Source: Prolixibacteraceae bacterium | Lineage (GTDB): Bacteria; Bacteroidota; Bacteroidia; Bacteroidales; Prolixibacteraceae | Length of the DNA stretch: 6,480 nucleotides | Reading direction: 5' to 3' | NCBI GenBank assembly: GCA_016788685.1 | Contig: JAEUSS010000271.1 | Coordinates: 1-6,480, forward strand | Shown here: positions 1 through 5,898 of the stretch, one piece after another | Layout: each line of letters begins with the position of its first letter | Position numbering within the stretch: the stretch's first letter is position 1 | Made by a program: the position numbers and the translations under genes | Notes under the pieces: generated by a model | Databases searched by the model: none | What the model was told of the DNA's origin: nothing | What the model saw: only the letters and a program-made list of their open reading frames with translations

Positions 1-646
1 TTATGAATGGAAGAAAAATGCGCAAGGAGAAACAGATTACATCCCCGGAAAATTCTTCAAAAAGTGGATTGAATGGAGAAGTAAAAACATTTACGATTTT
101 ATGTCGCTGGCCCGCCAAACCATCAAATCCATTAACCCGGATATTTCTTTCGGTACTTATACCGGAGCTTGGTATCCTTCGTATTTCGAAGTGGGGGTAA
201 ACTGGGCCAGCAACCAGTACGACCCGTCAAAAGATTTCGATTGGGCTACTCCCGAATACAAAAATTTCGGTTATGCCGAGCTGCTCGACCTGTACATGAC
301 AGGAAACTACTACACCAATGTAACAATGGAAGAATACCTGAAAAATAACAACATTGTCATCAACGAAACCGACAGCAAAGGTGCCACCGGAACATGGTAC
401 TGCGTGGAAGGCTCGTGCCAGAAAATCAGGGGAATCCTGAACGGACAAAAATTCATCGGCGGTATTCTGGTTGATCAGTTCTACGACAACCGTCCGCAAC
501 TGTCGCGCACCATTGCCATGAACCTCCAGGCGTCTGACGGGCTCATGGTTTTCGACATCGTTCACATCATCCGAAAAAATATGTGGAAAGAGGTGGAAGC
601 CGGTTTTGAAATGGCCGCCGACAGCACTACATTTGACAGCAAGTAA
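1..646 (+). CDS. C-terminal part of a glycosidase-like TIM-barrel protein ('alpha amylase family'/S-layer-related type), 5' truncated
   Basis: The reading frame is open from base 2 to the TAA at 644-646 and gives 214 residues; the N-terminus lies off the left edge, so the ATG at 101 is an internal methionine. The 33 residues before it are in frame and fit (a YEW, then FFKKWIEWRSKNIYDF). Visible landmarks, numbered from base 2, are GTYTGAWY (51-58), NWAS (67-70), GYAELLDLYMTGNYY (about 90-104), GGILVDQFYDN (153-163) and DGLMVFDIVHI (about 179-189). The alternation of beta strands ending in aromatic or acidic residues, with helices between, fits the second half of a TIM barrel. From memory this pattern matches Bacteroidota proteins annotated as alpha-amylase-family, S-layer-related or GH10-like, so a carbohydrate-active role is inferred, not shown. 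It precedes the operon on the same strand. Exact family and catalytic residues cannot be settled from this fragment. Confidence 0.6.
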   Translation, partial: YEWKKNAQGETDYIPGKFFKKWIEWRSKNIYDFMSLARQTIKSINPDISFGTYTGAWYPSYFEVGVNWASNQYDPSKDFDWATPEYKNFGYAELLDLYMTGNYYTNVTMEEYLKNNNIVINETDSKGATGTWYCVEGSCQKIRGILNGQKFIGGILVDQFYDNRPQLSRTIAMNLQASDGLMVFDIVHIIRKNMWKEVEAGFEMAADSTTFDSK

Positions 647-656
647 TCCTGAAAAT

Positions 657-697
657 AGCCACGATTGAGTTGAACCAGTAACAGCTCAATCATGGCT
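657..697 (+). other. Intergenic inverted repeat (hairpin) between the glycosidase-like gene and the operon
   Basis: AGCCACGATTGAG at 657-669 faces CTCAATCATGGCT at 685-697 across a 15-base loop. Twelve of 13 positions pair, with one C/A mismatch. No T-tract follows at once (the next bases are CTTCAGTCGTTC), so this is not a textbook intrinsic terminator. It may be a weak terminator, an mRNA-processing or stability element between two differently expressed genes, or an operator-like site. It lies only 37 bases before the chosen start of the phosphoesterase. I saw no convincing Bacteroidota-type promoter (TTG with TAnnTTTG) in this gap, so whether the upstream gene is cotranscribed is open. Confidence 0.5.
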
Positions 698-733
698 CTT
701 CAGTCGTTCATTATTAAACTAAATGATACCCAA

Positions 734-2176
734 ATGAAACAGCACCTCCTTCTATTCCTGATTATTTTATTCAGCTTCAGTCATGGCTTTTCTGCCGAGA
801 AAGGCGTAAAACAAACAGTTTGCAAAGGAAACGTTTCGTGTGAAGGGAAAGGCCTTGCAGGAATTGTGGTAACCGACGGAACACATTTCAGCCAGACCGA
901 CAGCAAAGGGAATTATTCACTCGAAGTCAGTCCCTCAGCCTCGTTCATCTACATTTCCAGCCCTGCCGGGTACAACGTCCCCGTTGAAAACTCGGTTCCG
1001 CAGTTCTACAAAAATCTGAACGTGAGCAATCGCTCCGGAAAAATCAACTTTCAACTAACGAAAAGCAAAACCGATGAAAGCCGGCACGGATTCGTTGCCT
1101 GGGCCGATCCGCAAATCAAAGCCAGCGAAGAACTTCCGCTATACAAGGAAGCAGTAGCAGACTTGAGCAACCTGCTGAAAGCAAACCCGCAGATTCCTTT
1201 TCATGGCATCGGTTGCGGCGACATCGTGGGCGATAATCCGGCCCTGTTCGACAGCACCAAACTCACCCTGTCTGAAACCGGGATTCCTTTCTACCAGTCG
1301 ATGGGCAACCACGATATGAAATACTACGGACGGTCGAACGAAACAGCGCCAGCCGTTTTCGAAAAACACTTTGGCCCGGCCTATTACTCATTCAACAAAG
1401 GAAAAATCCACTATGTAGTACTGAACGATGTTTTTTACATCGGGCGTGATTATTTCTATATTGGTTATTTACCCGAACAGCAACTGGCCTGGCTTGAAAA
1501 AGATTTGTCGTTTGTTCCGGAAGGATCGACCGTGGTGGTCACGTTCCATATTCCTTCGGCACTCAACGAAAACGACATCAAAACATTCGAATACGCCAAT
1601 ATTTCTGGGTCAATGACCAACAAAAAGGCGTTATACGAATTACTGAAGCCTTATCAGGCTCACCTGATTTCGGGGCACCTGCATTATACGCGCAACATCG
1701 TCATTTCACCTTCCATTTACGAACACATCATGTCATCCGTCTGCGGCTCGTGGTGGCAGGGACCTTATGCCGAAGACGGAACACCCAAAGGATACGGAGT
1801 ATTTGAAGCCGATGGAAATCAGATTTCGTGGTACTTCAAAAGTATCGGACACGAAAAAGACCATCAGTTGCGCGTTTATCCCGTGGGAGCAAATCCCGAA
1901 CAGCCCGGATACATCACTGCTAACGTCTGGAACTGGGATCCGGAATGGAAAGTGTTCTGGTACGAAAACGACCGGAAGATGGGCGAAATGGAAGCCTATT
2001 CAGGACTTGACCCGGAAACAGTAAAGTCGTTTGCTGACAAAAGTAAACTGGCCTACAAATGGATTTCGGCCCGCAAAACCGACCACCTGTTCAGGGCCAA
2101 ACCCAGTTCACCTTCGGCAAAAATAAGGATCGAAGCGATTGACCGTTTCGGAAAAATCTATCACGTTAACTTATAA
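734..2176 (+). CDS. Secreted calcineurin-like metallophosphoesterase with N- and C-terminal accessory domains
   Basis: The 480-residue product is predicted to be exported by Sec: MKQHLLLFLIILFSFSHGFSA is a basic start plus hydrophobic core with likely cleavage after A21. I chose the ATG at 734 over the in-frame ATG at 692 because it places the signal peptide at the N-terminus and because 692 lies inside a hairpin. Residues about 26-108 form a carboxypeptidase-regulatory-like beta sandwich (GLAGIVVTDG, TDSKGNYSLEV), matching the MetallophosN type. The catalytic core shows the five metal-site motifs: D125-P-Q127, GDIVGD (162-167), GNHD (191-194), H272 in VVTFHIPS, and GHLH (314-317). Residues from about 333 (CGSWWQGPYAEDG) to the end match the MetallophosC type. 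The expected activity is hydrolysis of a phosphomonoester or phosphodiester in the periplasm with a two-metal centre; the substrate is unknown. It is the first gene of the tight cluster, 22 bases before the DUF4434 gene. Confidence 0.9.
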   Translation: MKQHLLLFLIILFSFSHGFSAEKGVKQTVCKGNVSCEGKGLAGIVVTDGTHFSQTDSKGNYSLEVSPSASFIYISSPAGYNVPVENSVPQFYKNLNVSNRSGKINFQLTKSKTDESRHGFVAWADPQIKASEELPLYKEAVADLSNLLKANPQIPFHGIGCGDIVGDNPALFDSTKLTLSETGIPFYQSMGNHDMKYYGRSNETAPAVFEKHFGPAYYSFNKGKIHYVVLNDVFYIGRDYFYIGYLPEQQLAWLEKDLSFVPEGSTVVVTFHIPSALNENDIKTFEYANISGSMTNKKALYELLKPYQAHLISGHLHYTRNIVISPSIYEHIMSSVCGSWWQGPYAEDGTPKGYGVFEADGNQISWYFKSIGHEKDHQLRVYPVGANPEQPGYITANVWNWDPEWKVFWYENDRKMGEMEAYSGLDPETVKSFADKSKLAYKWISARKTDHLFRAKPSSPSAKIRIEAIDRFGKIYHVNL

Positions 2177-2198
2177 TCAAACAGCAAAAACATAAACC

Positions 2199-3296
2199 AT
2201 GTCAAACGAACAAAACTCACGACGCGATTTCTTCAAGAAAGCTTCGATTACAGGAATGGCAGCGATGGCGCTTCCCATTGTTTCAATCGGACAAGAAGCA
2301 GAAATTGCACAACCAATTTCAGGAGTTGAAAGCAAACTCATCATCCCTAAAGCGCAGGGACTCAAAATCACCGGAACTTGCCTCGATGAAATTTCACACG
2401 ATATTCCTCACCAGAACTGGGGAGAAAAGGAATGGGACCGCGATTTTGCCTACATGAAAGCCATCGGGATCGACACGGTGATTATGATCCGCTCCGGATA
2501 CCGTAAATTCATTACTTATCCTTCGGAATACCTGATGAAAAAACACGCCTGCTACCGCCCTTCGGTGGATTTGGTAGACATGTATCTACGCCTGGCTGAC
2601 AAATACAAAATGAAATTCTACTTCGGACTTTACGACTCGGGAAAATACTGGGATACCGGCGACTTGAGCTGGGAAGTGGAAGACAACAAATATGTAATCG
2701 ACGAAATCTGGAAAAACTACGGAAGCAAATACAAGAGTTTCCAGGGCTGGTACATCAGCGGCGAAATCAGCCGTCAGACCAAAGGTGCCATTGGCGCTTT
2801 CCATGCCATGGGGAAACAGTGCAAAGACGTTTCCGGCGGTTTGCCAACCTTCATCTCGCCCTGGATTGACGGCAAAAAAGCAGTTCAGGCAGCCGGAAGC
2901 GCCTTATCGAAAGAAAATGCAGTTTCGGTTCAGGAACACGAACGTGAATGGAGCGAGATATTTGCCGGAATTCATGATGTGGTTGATGCCGTTGCTTTTC
3001 AGGACGGACACATCGACTACGACGAGCTGGACGCGTTCTTCATGGTAAACAAAAAAATGGCCGACAAATACGGCATGAAATGCTGGACCAACGCCGAAAC
3101 CATCGACCGCGATATGCCGATCAAATTTTTACCGATTAAATTCGACAAACTTCGCATGAAACTGGAAGCCGCTGCCCGCGCCGGTTACGACAAGGGAATC
3201 ACATTCGAATTCTCGCATTTCATGAGCCCGCAATCGTCGTACACCCAGGCCGGCCATTTGTATAATCGCTACAAAGAATATTTTAATATCAAATAA
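2199..3296 (+). CDS. Tat-exported DUF4434 domain protein, putative glycosidase-like TIM barrel
   Basis: This 365-residue protein opens with a twin-arginine signal: S7-R8-R9-D-F-F-K13 followed by the hydrophobic stretch ITGMAAMALPIVSI. Folded export to the periplasm is therefore expected, possibly with cleavage between residues 31 and 40. The rest matches the DUF4434 family as I know it: GTCLDEISHDIPHQNWG (59-75), the MKAIGIDTVIMIRSGY block (86-101), KFYFGLYDSGKYW (139-151), FQGWYISGEISR (181-192), FISPWIDG (218-225), FQDGHIDYDE (267-276) and CWTNAET (295-301). Repeated strand-helix units with acids at strand ends suggest a TIM barrel. E189 and E300 sit where clan GH-A enzymes carry the acid/base (strand 4) and nucleophile (strand 7); that placement is my inference. 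No enzymatic activity is established for the family to my knowledge. It starts 22 bases after the phosphoesterase and ends 8 bases before the sugar porter, which supports a role in handling a carbohydrate. Confidence 0.88.
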   Translation: MSNEQNSRRDFFKKASITGMAAMALPIVSIGQEAEIAQPISGVESKLIIPKAQGLKITGTCLDEISHDIPHQNWGEKEWDRDFAYMKAIGIDTVIMIRSGYRKFITYPSEYLMKKHACYRPSVDLVDMYLRLADKYKMKFYFGLYDSGKYWDTGDLSWEVEDNKYVIDEIWKNYGSKYKSFQGWYISGEISRQTKGAIGAFHAMGKQCKDVSGGLPTFISPWIDGKKAVQAAGSALSKENAVSVQEHEREWSEIFAGIHDVVDAVAFQDGHIDYDELDAFFMVNKKMADKYGMKCWTNAETIDRDMPIKFLPIKFDKLRMKLEAAARAGYDKGITFEFSHFMSPQSSYTQAGHLYNRYKEYFNIK

Positions 3297-3304
3297 CTTG
3301 CTTC

Positions 3305-4720
3305 ATGACTAATAAAAAAAACGAAGAAAATCTTTTGTATGTGATTTTTCTGGCAGCAGTTGCTGCCCTCGGTGGATTTTTATTTGGCTACGATACCGCA
3401 GTCATCTCCGGAACAATCGGAAGTGTCGCCGCCCAGTTCAGCCTGGATGACGTGAGCACCGGCTGGTACGTAGGTTGTGCCCTGGTTGGTTCCATTGCCG
3501 GGGTAGCCATCGCCGGAAAACTGAGCGACTATTTCGGAAGAAAAATGGTACTCCTGTTTTCGGCAGTACTCTTCACCAGCTCGGGGATTGGCTGCATGGT
3601 TTCCGGAAGTATTTCCGACCTCGTGCTGTACCGCATCATCGGAGGAGTAGGTATTGGGGTGGCCTCTGTCATATCACCCCTTTATATTTCCGAAATATCC
3701 GTTTCACGCTTTCGCGGAACATTAGTTTCGCTTTACCAACTGGCCATTACTGTTGGCTTTGTCGGTGCTTACCTGGTTAACTATGCCATCAGCGAACATG
3801 CCGCACACATGAAAGAAATTGGCAACGTTGGCGGATTGTGGGGAAAATACATGGTAACCGAAACCTGGCGCGGAATGCTGGGCGCCGAAGCCATTCCGGC
3901 TTTGTTGTTTTTCATTATCCTGTTTTTCATTCCTGAAAGTCCGCGCTGGCTGGTGCTGAAATCAAAAGAAACATCAGCACTGAAAACCTTGAAACGTATA
4001 TACGGATCAGTAAAAGCCGATGAGCAGGTGGCCGACCTGAAAAACCTGGTTCGGTCGGAAGAGAAATCGGACTGGAAGATCCTGTTTCAACCCGGATTCC
4101 GTGTTGCCCTGTTTATCGGTGTCAGCCTGGCCATCCTGGGACAATTTATGGGAGTAAACGCGGTGCTTTATTACGGTCCGTCCATCTTCCAGCAAACCGG
4201 CCTTTCCGAAGGCGATTCGCTGCTTTACCAGGTCATTATCGGTTTGGTAAACTTTGGTTCAACCGTGCTGGCCATGGCCGTAATCGACAAAATAGGCCGT
4301 AAAAAGCTGGTATACTACGGAGTTTCGGGCATGATTGTATCACTCGTTCTGATCGGTGCTTATTTTACCCTGAATAAAACATCGAATGTGATTCCTCCGA
4401 TTACCTTACTGATTCTGATTATGGTTTACATTTTCAGTTGTGCCATCTCCATTTGCGTGGTCATCTGGGTGCTGCTCTCCGAAATGTATCCGGCCAAAGT
4501 GCGCGGCCTGGCCATGTCGGCAGCAGGATTCTCGTTATGGATCGGAACTTACCTCATCGGACAACTAACTCCCTGGCTGATGACAACTTTGTCGCCCGCA
4601 GGCGTTTTCTGGTTGTTCGGCCTGATGTGTATTCCGTACCTGTACATCACCTGGAAACTGGTTCCTGAAACAACAGGAAAATCGCTTGAAGACATTGAAC
4701 GTATGTGGCAAAAAAAATAA
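3305..4720 (+). CDS. Sugar porter family MFS transporter (XylE/GLUT-like sugar:H+ symporter)
   Basis: The 471-residue product has the usual length and 12-helix hydrophobic pattern of the MFS sugar porter family, and would import a monosaccharide across the inner membrane, probably with protons. Family signatures seen in order are FLFGYDTAVISG (25-36), GKLSDYFGRK (71-80), PLYISE (125-130), RFRGTL with Q145 after it, PESPRWL (210-216), the GQFMGVNAVLYYGPSIF motif (279-295), DKIGRKK (328-334), WVLLSEMYPAKVRG (388-401) and PETTGKSLEDIE (454-465). Compared with E. coli XylE, sugar-contact positions equivalent to Q168, Q289, N294, W392 and W416 appear kept as Q145, Q280, N285, W388 and W412, whereas the position of Q288 is G279. 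Sugar identity cannot be named: xylose, glucose, galactose or arabinose transporters share these motifs. It is 8 bases after the DUF4434 gene and 4 bases before the esterase, so it is probably translated from the shared transcript. The symbol xylE is not assigned because specificity is unproven. Confidence 0.95.
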   Translation: MTNKKNEENLLYVIFLAAVAALGGFLFGYDTAVISGTIGSVAAQFSLDDVSTGWYVGCALVGSIAGVAIAGKLSDYFGRKMVLLFSAVLFTSSGIGCMVSGSISDLVLYRIIGGVGIGVASVISPLYISEISVSRFRGTLVSLYQLAITVGFVGAYLVNYAISEHAAHMKEIGNVGGLWGKYMVTETWRGMLGAEAIPALLFFIILFFIPESPRWLVLKSKETSALKTLKRIYGSVKADEQVADLKNLVRSEEKSDWKILFQPGFRVALFIGVSLAILGQFMGVNAVLYYGPSIFQQTGLSEGDSLLYQVIIGLVNFGSTVLAMAVIDKIGRKKLVYYGVSGMIVSLVLIGAYFTLNKTSNVIPPITLLILIMVYIFSCAISICVVIWVLLSEMYPAKVRGLAMSAAGFSLWIGTYLIGQLTPWLMTTLSPAGVFWLFGLMCIPYLYITWKLVPETTGKSLEDIERMWQKK

Positions 4721-4724
4721 TAAC

Positions 4725-5807
4725 ATGAGACTCTTTTTATTAACCCTGATTTTATCCCTGGCATTAACCAATGCAGGACGGGCAACCCAAACTGACAGCC
4801 TGAAATACATCAACGCAACAAACTTTGAACTGATCGGGAAAGGATTTGCCGATACTGAAAACCTGTACGACCGTCTGCCGGCCAGCCTGAAAGGCGTGAC
4901 ACGGCCACCGGTATGGTCGCTGTCGAAAAACTGCAGCGGACTGGCCATTCGGTTTCGCACCAACTCGAAAGCAATTGCTGCCAAGTGGGAAGTAACCGGC
5001 GATGTGGTTATGAACCACTTTGCTCCTTCCGGAATTAAAGGGCTGGATTTGTATGCCCTGAAAGACGGCAAATGGCAATTCGTCAATTCGGCCCGTCCTT
5101 CAGGAAAAGCAACTACGGCAACCATCATCAGTAACATGACCGGAACGGATATGGAATACATGCTGTATTTACCCCTTTACGATGGGCTGGCCAATCTCGA
5201 AATCGGCGTTCAGGCAACAGCAGAAATCAGCAAGCCAAAAGTCGATTCGCCCCGCAAAGAAAAGCCGGTGGTGTTTTACGGAACCAGCATTACTCAGGGT
5301 GGTTGTGCTTCGCGCGCCGGAATGTCGTACCCGAATATTTTATCGCGCATGCTCGACCGGCAGATTATCAACCTGGGATTCAGCGGTAACGGACAACTCG
5401 ATCTGGAAGTTGCTGAAGCATTGGCCAACATTGATGCTTCATGCTTCGTAATCGACTGCCTGCCCAATGTGAACATCGCCCAGATGAACGAGAAGTATGC
5501 CCGTTTCCTGGAGATTATCCGCAAAAAGAATCCGGATGTCCCGATTTTAATGGTTGAAACGATACTTTTTCCGCACATGTATTTTGACCAAAGCGTATAT
5601 TCGTTGCTTCATGAAAAAAATGCTTTGCTGAAAAAAATCTACACTGAGCAGAAAAAGAAAAACGATAAGCATATTTATTACCAGAAAGCCGATAAACTGA
5701 TCGGTACCGATTTTGAAGCCACCGTTGACGGCATCCATTTAACCGATCTGGGGTTCTTGCGGATGGCTGAAAACCTTCATCCTGTTCTTCATAAATTGAT
5801 TAAATAA
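4725..5807 (+). CDS. Secreted SGNH/GDSL-type hydrolase with N-terminal GxDLY domain, putative carbohydrate esterase
   Basis: Starting at the ATG at 4725, directly after two TAA codons, the product is 360 residues with a Sec signal peptide (MRLFLLTLILSLALTNAGRA, likely cut near residue 17 or 20). An in-frame ATG at 4686 would overlap the porter gene and bury the signal peptide, so it was not used. Residues about 25-165 form a beta-rich N-terminal domain carrying the GxDLY motif as G106-L-D-L-Y110. The SGNH hydrolase domain follows: block I is YGTSIT with nucleophile S188, block II has G218 in NLGFSGNG, block III has N248 in DCLPN, and block V is D335-G-I-H338. These give a complete Ser-Asp-His triad and oxyanion residues. 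Members of this fold act as acetyl or other acyl esterases on carbohydrates; the substrate here is inferred only from its place as last gene of the operon beside a sugar porter. The stop at 5805-5807 overlaps the base of the terminator stem. Confidence 0.9.
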   Translation: MRLFLLTLILSLALTNAGRATQTDSLKYINATNFELIGKGFADTENLYDRLPASLKGVTRPPVWSLSKNCSGLAIRFRTNSKAIAAKWEVTGDVVMNHFAPSGIKGLDLYALKDGKWQFVNSARPSGKATTATIISNMTGTDMEYMLYLPLYDGLANLEIGVQATAEISKPKVDSPRKEKPVVFYGTSITQGGCASRAGMSYPNILSRMLDRQIINLGFSGNGQLDLEVAEALANIDASCFVIDCLPNVNIAQMNEKYARFLEIIRKKNPDVPILMVETILFPHMYFDQSVYSLLHEKNALLKKIYTEQKKKNDKHIYYQKADKLIGTDFEATVDGIHLTDLGFLRMAENLHPVLHKLIK

Positions 5808-5841
5808 TAAAAAAGGGGCGAGCGATCGTCCCTTTTTTATT
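5806..5841. terminator. Bidirectional intrinsic terminator with GNRA tetraloop between convergent genes
   Basis: The left arm 5806-5821 pairs with the right arm 5826-5841 over 16 positions, including one G-T (G-U in RNA) pair at 5818/5829, and closes on the tetraloop GCGA (5822-5825), a GNRA loop. The core is AAAAAAGGG on the left and CCCTTTTTT on the right. Read rightward the GC stem is followed by six T for the esterase operon; read leftward it is followed by six T (the A run) for the phosphofructokinase gene. It lies between convergent genes, as expected for a shared terminator. On the minus strand it is 57 bases past the TAG stop of the phosphofructokinase gene. Confidence 0.9.
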
Positions 5842-5898
5842 TCCGAAAAATCATTCCTGATTCAAGTGATCAGTTCCCGAAAAATCCGGATGCTCACG

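Noticed and set aside
3..200. Plus-strand 65-codon frame at the left edge
   Set aside because: The frame starting at base 2 reads through the same region into the long gene and gives protein-like sequence; this one is its out-of-frame shadow.
227..565. Minus-strand 112-codon open frame in the first gene
   Set aside because: It is antisense to a continuous plus-strand frame with conserved motifs and shows no domain pattern of its own.
692..733. N-terminal extension of the phosphoesterase from the ATG at 692
   Set aside because: It puts 14 polar residues before the signal peptide and the ATG is inside the hairpin arm at 685-697; the ATG at 734 gives a clean signal peptide.
4686..4724. Start of the SGNH esterase at 4686, overlapping the porter gene by 35 bases
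   Set aside because: The extension would bury the signal peptide, and its 13 residues are the porter's end read in another frame; the ATG at 4725 directly follows the porter stop.
4565..5161. Minus-strand 198-codon open frame across the porter/esterase junction
   Set aside because: It has no recognisable motifs and is antisense to two genes with strong family signatures and continuous coding.
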